From positions 14,877,001-14,941,000 of the forward strand of contig CM049395.1 in NCBI GenBank assembly GCA_026929865.2: a DNA stretch of 64,000 nucleotides, written 5' to 3'. The notes beneath the pieces are model-generated. The model had not been told where the DNA came from, made no database searches, and saw only the letters and a program-made list of their open reading frames with translations. The stretch comes from Hyperoplus lanceolatus (taxonomy: Eukaryota; Chordata; Actinopteri; Uranoscopiformes; Ammodytidae). Position numbers and translations under genes: made by a program. Positions 12,662 to 29,185 of this stretch are shown here, piece after piece. The number at the start of each line of letters is the position of its first letter. Positions within the stretch are counted from its first letter, which is position 1.

Positions 12662-12666
12662 ATGGT

Positions 12667-16734
<4,068 letters not shown>

Positions 16735-16829
<95 letters not shown>

Positions 16830-16842
16830 GTTGTTGTTGTTG
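16735..16842 (+). repeat. (TTA)~31 then (TTG) microsatellite
   Basis: A long perfect TTA trinucleotide repeat to 16829, followed by five TTG units. It creates artefactual poly-Leu and poly-Tyr frames. Confidence 0.98.
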
Positions 16843-17598
16843 TAGTTCTATTAGTAGTAGTTGTAGTTTTTGTTATTACCATCACAGCATAGCATTAGAG
16901 TGTCACAGGAGACATCTGTTCTGATGTGCATTGTTGCATTATTGTATGTGTAGAATTATCACAATATTTGTTTTAGTCAGGATTACAAACAATCAGAAAT
17001 GGATTGTTTTAAGTTTAAAAGAATCAGATAAATGACAATTTACAATACAAAAATCAGGATGAAATATTCAGCAACAACCTAGCAAGACTCAAGTTGTGTT
17101 TGGTTACTGTAAATGTCGTACTTTGCCCATTTTGCAACCTAAACACAACAACTTTGGAGTGTTTAAGGACACAACATCAAGTGTAAGATAGGGCTGGATA
17201 AATATGTGGCAAAAAGGGTAGAATTGGTCTAAATTATGTTACAATTTAACATGAATTTAAATTATTATTTTTTTTAGATTTGGTTGTTTATAATAAGTTA
17301 AGTAAGACAAACTTACTCTTCCAAAAAGCTTACTTTCTACTTTCAGACATTTCAAGAACATTATGCCAGATTCAAGGAGGTGGCCTCGACTCTTTCTGGG
17401 TCATTGGTCATATCATTGATTACCATTCATTTCAAGTGGGACCGGGTCAAAGTGTGTTAAGCAGTGTTTTATTGTGATGAAACAGCTCTTGGTTTAAACA
17501 CATGATCTGTTCAGTGTCAAAACACAGAATCAAACCAAGCCTCCCTTCACCTCTCTCATCACCTCAATTATTTTCCCTTCTAACCTTCTGACTCCCCA
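16843..17598. other. Gene-free stretch, nothing recognised
   Basis: AT-rich sequence with no coding or repeat signal. Confidence 0.6.
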
Positions 17599-17605
17599 AC
17601 ACACA

Positions 17606-17666
<61 letters not shown>

Positions 17667-17674
17667 GCACGCTT

Positions 17675-17720
<46 letters not shown>
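17599..17720 (+). repeat. (CA)n compound microsatellite
   Basis: CA repeats with one ATAC and a central (GCAC)-type interruption near 17661-17676. Confidence 0.97.
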
Positions 17721-17723
<3 letters not shown>

Positions 17724-18666
17724 AGCCAATTAGTTCCTTCAACACATTTTCTTTTGCCCCTTGACCCTTCTCCCTCCTCGTTAATAATATTGTGGGCCAG
17801 AGCAGGTATAAAATCTGATGTTATCAGAAATTAAAAGCTAAACACCATCATGTGTGAGGAGTTTCACTTCCAGGATAATTATTTCATCAACAAAACTTAA
17901 ATTAGGAAATACAGACCTATATGTTTCTACAGAATCTCAGTTGATTTCTCACAACAAAGTTTCGCCTGTTCAAAGCAAGTTCAAGTAATGAGACAAAGAC
18001 TAGTTCTGAGAGTGCATGTAGGCCTTTTTGCATTGTAAGGACTCTTTTATTCTCTGTTACCTTGGACTGTAAAAGTTATGGCTCTTTTCTCTTGTGCCCA
18101 GATCATCATAAGCTTTGCTGAGATTCACTCCCAGCGGTGTACTGACAAGCCCAGTGCACAGTCAAACAGCTAAAAGGTGTTTTCCCTTCAGATGCAGATG
18201 TCAGGAGGTACTGAGCAAATTACACTCTCTCCTTCTCTTCCTCTGTCTCTATGCAGATGCCCAGGAGCAAAAAATAGGGAAATAATAATTTAAAATATTC
18301 ATATAGTGTATATGCTGAGGTCAGCTTCCTCTTAGCATACAAACATGAGGACATTTCTCTCCTTCTTTACCACTTAGAGTAATGGAAAAACGTCTACATT
18401 GTAAAGCATCTTTACAATGAAGATGCATGTATTGTATGCACACATGGGCATGTATAGAACACTAATAGGGGCCTTTATTTGATATCATAAATAACAGATG
18501 ACGTGGCGCAAGCAGCAAACTCAATTATTAATCTGTCTGAATGGGTTGGAAGTGGGCAGGACGAGGAGGCAAAAGGGTTTAATTTTGGCTCACTATAATT
18601 TGCAGTGTTAATGAGAGGTTTCCGAAGAGACAAACCTCATTAGGAAACACCATCATGAATCACTGT

Positions 18667-18705
<39 letters not shown>

Positions 18706-19394
18706 AAGTTACAGAGAGGGAGAGAAATATAAATTGGTACTATCCAATCGTTTTACTGATGCAGAGAAACAGTGAATGTCGCCCTTTGAGAGTGAATTAA
18801 AAGTTTATTTGGACATCACACTCCAGTTGGTCATGAAGATCCAGCTTCAGGCACTGACACTTTGAAACCACAGCATTGAAGCATATACAGTAGTTGCACT
18901 AATAAGGAAACCTGTAATCAAGTATGGGGGAAATAATTGAACATTGTTTTGTCCAACTAAAGCAAATTGTTCAGATAAAGAGTTCAGCCTCAACAGTGCA
19001 ATGATTGATAAATAGAAATGGTCAAGTCTAGCATAGTCAGTTGTCCTCCTTTTCTTCCTAAAGGCCATGCACACCCACAGCCATGTTGGCTGATTAGGAA
19101 ACCTACCAGGAATATGTGGGTAAAGTATGTTTGTGCTAGCTGTGTGATAAATTCAAATTAGAACGTTTGTATTGGTACATTGAGTCTGGCATCCTCATTA
19201 TAATCCTAACCCGAGCTGCTTCTAACTTCAGCCTTAGCAGAGGTCTTATCAAAAAGATAAAGAACACATGTGAGTGTGTGCAGGGCCTTTTGACAAATCC
19301 ATCCCCCCATTTTAGGATGAGCTGAATCAACAACTAAAACACTTCCTCTGTAGTGGTTGGAAGGGTAATTACTACTTATATCTTTGTACCACAT
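17721..19394. other. Gene-free stretch with (AG)17
   Basis: (AG)17 lies at 18670-18704. The segment 18480-18665 is AT-rich with words such as TGACGTGG, CAATTATTAAT and GTTAATGAG, and is a possible conserved non-coding element. No exon is seen. Confidence 0.55.
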
Positions 19395-19397
19395 TTA

Positions 19398-19631
19398 AAG
19401 GCCTATTTCACCGGTGGGAATATGAAGGTGTATTGAATTCTGAGATCCTATGTAGTATAAATGTGATGTCACAGTAAGATAAATGTAGGGTTAGACAGTG
19501 GGACCATAAAACACTCTTTCTGCCTTTTCTCAGGCTAGGATGAACCAATTTAATTTTTTTTTGCACATTTATACTACATAGGATCTCAGAATTCAATACA
19601 CCTTCATATTCCCACCGGTGAAGTAGGCCTT
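19398..19631. mobile_element. 234-bp hairpin MITE with TTA duplication
   Basis: Two arms of about 68 bases (19398-19465 and 19564-19631) are reverse complements with a single mismatch (TATTTCACC against TACTTCACC), around a ~98-base centre. The ends read AAGGCCTA and TAGGCCTT. TTA lies directly outside each end (19395-19397 and 19632-19634), which fits the 3-bp target of PIF/Harbinger elements. There is no coding content. The near identity of the arms suggests recent origin or gene conversion. The superfamily is inferred from the duplication alone. Confidence 0.85.
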
Positions 19632-19634
19632 TTA

Positions 19635-21758
19635 GCAAATACTGTACTCTGTGTGTGTGTGTGTGTGTGTGTCTGTGTGTCTGTGTGTGCGTTTACTAGT
19701 CTGCATAACCTGAAATGTTTGCATATTGTTCACTTTTTGTGTGATACTTATACAGTGAGGTTGCTTTACAGGGCACAACATTGAAACTGGGTTTATCATC
19801 ATGCTAACATTCATAATGCCAGTTTGCAAAGTGGAATCCTTAAACTAATATTATTTTAAGAGAATGATAGGAACTTGTGTATGCTCGCCTTGGTTTTGTG
19901 TGAAGCCCCATAGAAACTCTAGCATGTTCTACAGTAAAATAGCCTATAAATATGTCTGACAAGAATGACAATTTACTTGTGACTTTAAAGATGGAAATAC
20001 ACTAAGATCAAACCTTCCTGAGGGTTCATGCCTGCTGGCAGACTACCAGATTCAGCCAGAGAAAGATGCTATTGTGAATGCATTATGGGCCTTGACAGCA
20101 TTATCCATTGAATGGGGCACCATCTTAGAACACCTTATCCAAATCTCATATTACATCCATTATTTGGAAAGCAGTTAAATATAGATAGCTGGCTACTTCC
20201 TGGAGGATATTAAATTATGGAGTAACTGAATGCCTTCTCTCATTGGCTGGTGCCTCCTCACGCCATCATAGCTTAGAGACAGTTGAAGACGGCCAGCTTT
20301 TGTGTTTGTACTGGACAGTCATCATTTGCACAACCACAAGAGAACAAAAGTAATGTTAATCTTTTAAATCAAACACCATTTCTGTTTTCTCTCACAGCAT
20401 TGACTGTACTTGTCAAGCTGCCGTGTTGTTGCATCCCAAAACAGTAACGATTGACAAGAAGAATGGGGTTTAGCTTAGAGTTTCCCGTGAGGCTGACATT
20501 ATGACCATTGTAACTCATTGGAGACTATGAGTGATCCATACATTTTGAGGCTCTGCTCTGCTCAAAAAAGGAGAGAAACAAATATATTTCCTATTCCCAG
20601 TGGGGCCCCACCACGCTCCCATCCACCGTGCCCACACATGTGTGAAATTAAAGCCATCACGACCTTACATCTGACTGAGAATGCTATTTGTCTTGATAAA
20701 ACATTTTTCGGCTGCACGAAGTTTCAGTGTGAGAAGTGAGGACACATTTTCCTGCTTTGATGGCCCGCAAGTCACAAGGGTAATAGCAACAAGATGCATC
20801 TACATGTACTGCAGGTGGTCTCAACAGATAGAAATGGCGGGTAAGCCAATGTGAGGGATTGTGCAAAACAGTGTGTGTGTGTATGCACATGTACACAAGT
20901 CCCCTTATGTGTGTATCCATATTCATAAGAAATGCTGAGGAGAATCCAATAACGATTGTGTCAGTGGAGATTAAAGAGATTGACCTTTTGTGACTTCAAA
21001 TGAAGCAGTGGTGTGCGTGTGTGTGTGTGTGCATGCGTGCGTGTGCGCCTGTGTGCGGTTACGTGTGGCATTGGGGGTTTTGACAGTAAAATGGAGGAGG
21101 GAAGAAAAGGGGACACAGGAATGTCACCAGCATAGATAAATAGGATCATCATGGGGAGCAACCACTTTTCTATTACAAATAGCTAAATTGATCCAAATCT
21201 TGATTAATTCATCTTCAATCAAATCATATACTGATGTAAAATGTAATCATAGTTCTGAGTTAACTCCTTTGACATGCAGATAGTACATTTGTAGCATCCA
21301 TTCTATTTACACTGGTGATCAGCATTATTACACTTTGATTTATGTGTTTATTTCTCTAAAAAGTCCCATTCATTCATAGTTTATAAAATACCAAAATTCG
21401 ATTTAGACATAGATTTTTAAACTTTTTCCAGTCGGCTCCATAAACACAGTTGGGCATGGTGAGAGTGAGAGTCTATTCTAGGGTTGACAGCTAATGGGGT
21501 TTTAGCTTGGATCCCACACACAGCACACAGAGAATGTCGGAATGACATTCCTCCTCCGTCAGAGGCACTCTGGCACTCCGGTAATGAAGGAGTCGAGTCT
21601 GTGTGTTTGTGTGAGTCGGTTAACAGGGTGGAACAGGGTGGCCATTTGCTGTGACAGATAGGAAGAGGGTAAAGGAAGACACAAATTGGTAACCTGTTTC
21701 TCTACAGGGTGATATTACTGAGATACTGTGCTGTAAATACTCCCCTTGGAGCTCCTGT

Positions 21759-21759
<1 letters not shown>
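19635..21759. other. Gene-free stretch, short GT tracts
   Basis: Imperfect GT tracts lie at 19649-19690 and 21010-21050. Nothing else was recognised. Confidence 0.6.

Positions 21760-21800
<41 letters not shown>
21760..21800 (+). repeat. (AC)20 microsatellite
   Basis: Uninterrupted dinucleotide repeat. Confidence 0.97.
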
Positions 21801-21803
<3 letters not shown>

Positions 21804-22001
21804 GTATTTTTGAAGGACGATTTGCAGAGTGTGTGTTCCTTGTGTTTAATGCTGCGAATGGCCTTTTGTTGCCACACGTAAACACAGTATCTGTGCAGTG
21901 TATATCAAGCTTTAGCTGACTCTCTTGGCTTTGACCTTTACCTGCCCTGCTCCACTGTTACAGAGCGATAGAGACTTGTGAGAATCAATGGTCTCCTCTC
22001 A

Positions 22002-22002
<1 letters not shown>

Positions 22003-22054
<52 letters not shown>

Positions 22055-22055
22055 C
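22003..22055 (+). repeat. (CA)n microsatellite
   Basis: CA repeat with one A-rich interruption near 22038. Confidence 0.96.
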
Positions 22056-22222
22056 CCGCATGCAGAGAATCCTACATGCACACTCAGTGCCACGACCATC
22101 ATGCTGATGTGTTGTGGGGACATGGAGTCAGCGCTCGTCCCCTGGCGTCCCTCAAGCCCGTGTGTCCTCTGTCAGACAGCCTGACATTCAACACAGCAGT
22201 TACTCATCGATCCACATACAAC

Positions 22223-22290
22223 GAGAAAGAGAGAGGGAGGGAGAGAGAGAGATAGAGAGACGGAGAGAGAGACAGAGAGAGAGAGAGAGC

Positions 22291-22328
<38 letters not shown>
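22223..22328 (+). repeat. GA-rich imperfect microsatellite
   Basis: Purine tract of GAGA with GGGA, GATA and GACA interruptions, about 106 bp. The Arg/Glu and Ser/Leu frames here are artefacts. Confidence 0.93.
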
Positions 22329-23181
22329 CGTGGGGGGTCAGGGAGGTTCGGAGAGAGAGGGAGAAGATGCGCTGCGAGGCTGATGAAATGATAGCTAGCT
22401 TGAGCAGTAGATAGCATCAGAGAGTTGATAGAGAGCTATCAGGCGGTGTGGGTGCCAAGAGGTGCTGGAAAGCTGACTGATGGACTGGTGAAAGTGGGGT
22501 AGCCTGCCACTGGGCTGACAGGAACTCTGTCAGCTGTGAACAAAGTGCTCTGCTGGTCAGACTTCTTGGTACATGAACATTTATTTTTCCTCTAGACCTC
22601 TGCAATGCCTTCTGTCTGTGGTCGGCACTGTGTGTAGTGTAGGCATGCCAGGCATCTATATCGCTCTCTGAAGTACTCAGGTTATGTCGGGCTAGACTTC
22701 AAACTTAAAGGAACCCCCTGTGGAGTTTTACTGAAAACAAACGCAGGTATGTTTATTGGCAGTGATTCTCAGCAACTTCAATGTGCTCATTCGTCAGGCC
22801 TAAACGTGTTGAATGCATTTCTAACCTCCATAAATCCTTTTTAAATCCACATGCTGTTTTCTTCTCACACTTTCTTCTCTCCAATGGATGGATTATCCTT
22901 AGTTGTGGGGGAAGTAGCTTTTACGTCATCACATTGCCCAAGTGTGGAAATTGTTTACTGGTCTTAATGCACCTGCACTGCTAAACAGTATCTTGTGGCA
23001 TGTTACTGCTACAAAACTGCCCAATCAGGCTTGTTACTTTGTTTTGCCAGGGGTTTTAATGTCCCTTGTCAGTGTAAGCTATACACAAGTTGACAACATG
23101 TCTACATTGTGACATAATACCATATGCTATAGTATGTAACGAATAAAGGATGGTAAATAAAGAAAATATATATAATTATAA
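22329..23181. other. Gene-free stretch, nothing firm
   Basis: Unique-looking. A short segment near 22707-22755 (GGAACCCCCTGTGGAGTTTT) resembles a fish repeat terminus, but no partner end was found. Confidence 0.5.
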
Positions 23182-23189
23182 ATAATTAG

Positions 23190-24055
23190 TAGGGCTGTCA
23201 AACGTTTACAATTTTTAATCAGATTAATCACAGGATTCTGTGGATTAATCACGATTAATCACGATTAATTTTACCATTCGAAATATGCTTGAAAAATTCA
23301 AATTTTCTCTATATGTTGTTGTATGAACGGAAAGATAAAGGACAGAAGGTGGATATGTACATTTAAAATTAGTATTGTTATTAATTAAAAATCCAAATGA
23401 TGGTTTTAATACTGAAAATAAATTTAAATAAAACTAAAATATACACCTACCACACCATAATTCAATTGGTCTCTTTACTATGTCTTTGGGCAAATATAGG
23501 CTATATAATGGCATTTATTTTGTGAATCTATAGGTTGTGCATTCTTGAATACAACTTGATTACAGTCCGTGGTGTGTGTGTGTGTGTGTGTGTTTGTGTG
23601 TGTGTGTACGTACGTTTGTACGCGCGAACACGTCCTAAGGAACTGTTCATTTGTACCAGGAAGCTGACGTTATGTTGTCTACTCACACACACCTCTGAAA
23701 ACTGCAGACGTTTGTGTCCTCGCGCACTCTGAATAGAGCGGACAATGTTTCTCCTCCTGTTGCTCCCGACATCAACTGTCACCTGCGGCAGTTGATTTTA
23801 TAAACTATCTATGCCCTCGACACAGACGTGACCGTTAGCAGTTTAAAACACGGCATGGGCTAGCGTGCTGTTATGTTTGGCTGCACGCAGCTACTGATCC
23901 TGGGTCAGCCACAACTTAGAGTGACTGTAGTACAGAGCCGGTGGGATGCACAGGGCGGATCATTCTGCACATGCGTTAATTGCAATAAAAAAAAATAACG
24001 CGTTAATTCCAGAAATGAATCACTCTGCGTTAACGCGATAATTTTGACAGCCCTA
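23190..24055. mobile_element. hAT-like non-autonomous transposon, 8-bp TSD
   Basis: The left end starts TAGGGCTGTCAAACG and the right end finishes TTGACAGCCCTA, giving matching terminal inverted repeats. ATAATTAG is duplicated exactly on both sides (23182-23189 and 24056-24063). An 8-bp duplication with TAGGGCTGTCAA ends is the pattern of a common teleost hAT family. Repeated TTAATCACGATTAATC words lie just inside the left end and GCGTTAACGCGATAA inside the right. The 866-bp body contains a GT microsatellite (~23572-23607) and no recognisable transposase. Confidence 0.9.
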
Positions 24056-24063
24056 ATAATTAG

Positions 24064-26024
24064 TAATATTGTTATGGCTTGGGTCCCTCTCTGTGTGTGA
24101 GACCCTATGTGTGCATGCATGAATTTACCTGAAACTGGCTTTTCAGTGATGGTTGTGTCATGTTGTGGTAAACACCTGTGGTTACAGCCATCAGTGAGAC
24201 ATGGCAATGACAATATTAGTATTATATAGTAGTATTATATCATTTTGTCACACATGCACCCTAAAAATACATCACCACGCTTCCATCTATGTATTTTTCT
24301 TTCCAGTATCAGGGCTATTGGGTTTCATTTGATTGTATTTTCCCTTAACATTATATATAAATCCTTAGTTTGGGTTATAATTTAGATTGTGCTTTCCTCA
24401 TACTCTTGACTTTGCTTGTCGCCTTGATGTTCTTTATGTTGTTTTTGGCGAGATGTTTGAGATGCCCTTTGGGTGTTTGTCTCCCACACACTATACACAC
24501 AATATTGATTACATCTCTCCCCGCAATGTCTTTTTGAATGTTGTGATTTAGCTCTGTTTTTCTGCTCTTGTCATTTCTCGCTGTGCTCATATGCTAAACA
24601 GCACCCACTCTAGAAGATGTGTCCAATTAATTTTAATTTTTACCCCAGCTTCTTTAAAAAAACAAAACAGATACTGCTCTAAAACATATTCAACTTCAAA
24701 ACTACAGTACAACATTGGGTGTTGATATGGTTTGTAATTTAAAATGGCTAAAAGGAACTTTCGGTTTGTATTGACTCTAGCGGCTCCTTTGGACAACAGC
24801 GGTAGTGTTTTTACACCAGCTGTTGTTCCTGGGTGAGTGTACCTGGACAAAGGCATTAAGAAAAACGTTATATAAATACAATTCTTTGCACTGATGGTCT
24901 CATTTGCTTTAACATAATAACACAATAATTTATGATCATCAGAAGAAAAATGAGAATGTTTCAGAAATATTTAAAAAGTTCATCACTTTAAAGAAATGCA
25001 TAGTTGTCCGTACATCAGACCATCCTTCTGCCTTTCCATTGGAACTGGAGCTAAAAGTATGCTCTTGTCATCCTTCTTTTTTTTTGGTTCCCTTCCAGAC
25101 AGAGTGCTGCTAATGACTGCTGCTGGTTCTGTTCACAATCATCTGGGATGATTAGGACTGTGACCTTTAGCAGAGCCCGATAATTCAGAGCTTAGTGATT
25201 TTTTATCCCCCTCTAAATTCTGACAGGTGTAGGGGGATAGAGATAGAGAGAGAGAGACAGACAGAGAGAGAGAGAGATTGGGGCTTATCAAAAAGGGAAG
25301 AGGGAGCAGATCAGAGGAACAAGGTGCAGAAGACAGAAACGGAGAGGAAGAAAAAAGGCGTAAAGGCACAGATGAAGGGGGGAGGATCACACTGTGCTAT
25401 ACTCCCCCTGGAGCCACTGACATTATCTGTGAGAGACAGTCATCGGGGAGAGGGAAGGTGATGAAAGTGAGAGGGCGGAGGGGAAAAAGTGGAATGAAGT
25501 GGAGCAAAATGGAGCTCCTGATGTTTCTTCAAAAACACCTGATATTTACTAGCTTTTCATGGCTAGACAATTGGATTGGATTGAAGGCCACCAGTCCTCC
25601 TCGCTCTCTGCGGAAGGAATGTCTGCCAGGGTCAAAAAACAGCCTTTACAATATGATAAGCAGACCAATTAATGAGCAAAATGAAATTGTGTCTACAAAC
25701 AAGCAAATATTGAGAGATTGAAGTTGGCTGAAGAAAATAATGGTATTTCACGAGCACTAGTGAGACATATTGATAACGTTCTGGCTTCATTAAGTGTGAT
25801 GTGCTACTACTATGTTTTGCTTACGTTAAAATGACTTGTGACTATGTGGCTATGGCCTAATGAAGTTTAGGTTTTTTCCCTGTCAGCTAACATTTACATT
25901 TCTGGGAGGAGGCCTTGACTGTGAAAAGCTCAGGTGGGGTGCCAGGCCATGACTAAAACTCAGAAAATAAATCCTATTGACTTTTGTTGATCGAAACATC
26001 TTCACAACTACCGACTGGTGCAAA
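24064..26024. other. Gene-free stretch with GA-rich segment
   Basis: A GA-rich imperfect repeat lies at about 25238-25277. The long apparent frame around it is purine-driven and has no domain. The rest looks unique. Confidence 0.6.
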
Positions 26025-26262
26025 AATGTTACATTTCATTACATGTCATTTAGCAGACACTTGTATCCAAAGCAACTTACAACTGGAGCACACATTCACC
26101 GATAGCAGCTACCACGCAGGGTGCTACTAACTATCAGGAGACAATTAGGGTTCAGTGTCTTGCTCAGGGACACTTGGACATGTGGCGGAGAGACTGGGGA
26201 TTGAACCACCTACCCTATAGTTGCGGGTCCACCACCCTATCCAGTTAGCCACAGCCCCCCAT
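26025..26262 (-). mobile_element. tRNA-derived SINE
   Basis: On the minus strand the element begins near GGGGGGCTGTGGCTAACTGG, which contains an A-box-like TGGCTAACTGGATAG. About 30 bases on comes a B-box-like GGTTCAATCCC, so the head looks like an RNA polymerase III promoter. The body contains GAGCAAGACACTGAACCC and ends in TGTCTGCTAAATG followed by an ATGTAATG-type tail. This layout matches a very common teleost SINE. A possible ATGTT duplication at the ends is too short to rely on. Confidence 0.8.
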
Positions 26263-26894
26263 ATGTTGACTCCTAATGACGTCAGTGATCTTTTGATCTT
26301 GGACTTTTTGCCACAGACAGGTCAAGGTTTTACTGTATCTTCAGAAATATCTCGACACTAATTAGACAGATTAGCACACGATGTTGTAGGCTACAGGCAT
26401 TCGGGAAGCCAAAATATCTATTCAAGTGGTTTTGGATATTCCCTGACTTTACGGTCATGTTTGTGGCTCAGAGTGAAGTGTCTCAATTATTATTAGATTG
26501 ATTTGGTACACACTCTACATCCATGTCCACCTCAGGATCAATTGTAATCACAGAAGTGATCCCCTAACACCATCATCAGGTCAGCATTTCTAAAATGTCC
26601 AATTATTTACGGATCAATACCTCCAAAGCTATGACATTCCCATGAACTGCAACTGTACTTTCTGTTTATGACATTTTCAGACAAATATTTATTAGAATGC
26701 TAACATGCTCAACTAGTGTCACAAAGACGCTAGCATTGGCTGAGTCTTTGTCTTATTTCACTATAGAAACACAAAGTTTCATCATTTCAACAGAAACTAC
26801 ATTTTTAAGTGATAAAACGGACTGCATTTTTCTATTGTCCTCCTAAATTTGCTTCATGAGTCTGAAATAAGATGAAGCTACATAACTATGTTAA
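26263..26894. other. Gene-free stretch, nothing recognised
   Basis: AT-rich sequence between the SINE and a hAT-like element. No feature seen. Confidence 0.6.
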
Positions 26895-26902
26895 GGATTA
26901 GG

Positions 26903-28463
26903 CAGGGGTGTAAAGCAGCGAATTACATTTACTCGTGTTCTAATTGAGTAGTTTTTTTGTGTACTTGTAATTTTTTAAGTGATTTTTAAAACCTATACTT
27001 TTACTTTTACTTTGAGTATGTTTATTTTTAAGTATTGTACTTCGCTACATTTTATATCACCTGCGTTACTGAGTAAAAAAATAGATAGGGAAACGAGAGA
27101 AAAGAAAAGAAATATCGCGGGGGGCTTTTATTTTTACGGCACAATACCAGAAACTAACACAGTGAATGATCGACAGGAGGAGAGAACACATTGCGACTAA
27201 ATGATAACAACAAACATTGCTTCCCTCTATCATTAAAACAAAATAATCCCAGTTTAACTATAATTGTACCACACGTGAAGACGTGAAGGCTTTTAAATGC
27301 AGCAAACCTTTCATCCAGCCGTGCGATCGGCCCCTCCCTCACCTGTGGTTTAGCTTTCAGCTTAACAGTGCAGAGTAGGATGGAGACTGTACATGTTGCC
27401 GGGAGCTTTGAAAAACTTCCGGAAGACGGCGGGGCTTGGTCGAGAAGAAAGGTAAACTAATAGACTAAAATAAGTGCAAGATATGTTCGCGGGGGAGAGA
27501 TGAATGCGAGACTGTACATGTTGCAATGTCCAACTGCACCTCAAAACATCACGACCAATTAGTTTACTCACTTAAGTCGAATCCAAGTTATAAAGGAATA
27601 AAAAAACAGGAAGTTTAAGCTCTTTGACTCTTGCCACCACAACAGTCATCAATTAAGAACACTGTAGCCTACAATGCAACTTGTTTATCCAGCCAGCTCC
27701 ATGAGATATAAATAAGATATGCCTTCACATTCCTGCTAGCAAAAGACATACTCTATTAAAAAATTTGCAACGGTTTATTTTGATTTTGACACTTATTTTA
27801 TTTAAATATTAAAAAATATGTTTTACTTATTTGCATTTTCCTTGTTTTCAGTTCAATTAGGATATTTTTAAATTTAAAAAATATGGTTTTAAATTTAATA
27901 AATGTGGGTTTTTGCAGTTCTTAAATCAATGAATAATTGTCTATGATAATTGTGATTAAATAATGTCAATCAAAATAATCATGATTATGATTTGTCAAAA
28001 TCGAGCACCACTTGCAATGTCCATGGTTTAGATCAATTATACAGAATTACATTATACAATCCCACATTAACAGCCTATTTGCTCCATATTTGCTTATCTA
28101 AAGTATAATGACACAGTATACATCCATACATGTGAGGTGACATGATTTGTTTAATTTGTGCACTTTAATTTGTAAAAGTGTTGCATTAATTAAACAAAAC
28201 TAGTTTGAGATTTATATCCCCTTGTCTATATACATAATGCCCTACACAGAAGAGACCCCCGCACCCTCCCACTGTTAAAAAGTAACTAGTAACGTGTACT
28301 TTAAGTACATTTTAAATCAGCTACTTTTTCACTTTTACTTCAGTAGATTTTTAGACCAGTACTTACTTACTTACTTACTTACTTACTTTTACTTAAGTAA
28401 AATTTCATCCAAGTAATCATACTTTTACTTGAGTAGAATATTTTTGTACTCTTTCCACCTCTG
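26903..28463. mobile_element. hAT-like transposon, 8-bp TSD GGATTAGG
   Basis: It starts CAGGGGTGTAAAG and ends CTTTCCACCTCTG, so the ends are imperfect inverted repeats (CAGGGGTGTAAAG against CAGAGGTGGAAAG). GGATTAGG is duplicated exactly at 26895-26902 and 28464-28471. Inside both ends are runs of TTTTACTT and TACTTAAGTA words, typical of an abundant teleost hAT family. A (TTAC)n tract lies at ~28361-28387. A part near 27950-28010 resembles another AT-rich repeat and may be a nested insertion. No transposase domain is recognisable in its 1561 bp. Confidence 0.88.
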
Positions 28464-28598
28464 GGATTAGGGCATTATCTTGCTTTGTGAAATACCCCCA
28501 GATCATTATTAAGTTTTCAGCCTTGGCTCATCCGGCTGCTCATGTGGAAAACCTGTTGGCTTTGCAGTCATTTCTTTCTGTCCGTTCCAGTAAATTGC

Positions 28599-29176
28599 TA
28601 GCCTGGCATTCCCAGACCTGCCACTAGGCGCTGGCAAATTAAATTTGCTGCGCGTGTTGGTCTGGACATGCTCCGTTGAAGCTTTATCAAGAAAATCAGA
28701 AATCTGGCTATGGTGTCAATTGGTTCTATCTAATATGGGCGCGCCAGAGCCCCTTATATGGTACTCTGGGGAGGACGTAACCGGATGACGACAGTGACGT
28801 GCATGTGACGTCGAAGCCGTTATAGTAAACATCAAATATGGCTGCGGATATGTTGTGTGAGTTTGAGACTGCTTTGGCCTCCACCCTTAACGATTCGGAA
28901 GACGGCACTCAAATCTTTCATTAGCAGGTAAGTAGAATGTTCTGTTTTGCCGACCGACAACGGCAAACGTTTAATTTAACAGTGTAACAGCTGTTCGCTA
29001 AACGAAAGGGGCTTACGTCACCTTGTGCATCGCTCTGATTGGTTGTAGTGCTATCCAACTGCGTGCAGTGGCATTTGAAATGCACGAGTAGGAGCCACCC
29101 CTTGAGTTGGAAATTACTATTGATCGTGGCCAGACCCTCTATCGTTCAAGATATCAGGGTCTGGATTTCCAGGCTA
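28599..29176. mobile_element. Inverted-repeat DNA transposon with 9-bp TSD
   Basis: The ends read TAGCCTGGCATTCCCAGACC and, from the right, TAGCCTGGAAATCCAGACCC. GTAAATTGC is duplicated on both sides (28590-28598 and 29177-29185). A 9-bp duplication points to a MULE-like element. If the terminal C belongs to the element, the duplication is 8 bp and hAT or P becomes possible. At 28838-28922 there is ATGGCTGCGGATATGTTG leading to a 27-codon frame, and CAGGTAAGT follows at once. This looks like a first exon with a splice donor, but no family was recognised. Confidence 0.8.
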
Positions 29177-29185
29177 GTAAATTGC

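Noticed and set aside
22707-22755. Possible MITE end (TTAAAGGAACCCCCTGTGG)
   Set aside because: No matching inverted end found within several kb downstream.
25195-25721. Basic/acidic coding region
   Set aside because: Purine-rich simple sequence gives Arg/Glu/Lys/Gly runs, with no conserved domain.
26025-26262. Functional tRNA gene
   Set aside because: A and B boxes are present, but the sequence does not fold as a tRNA and continues into a SINE body and tail.
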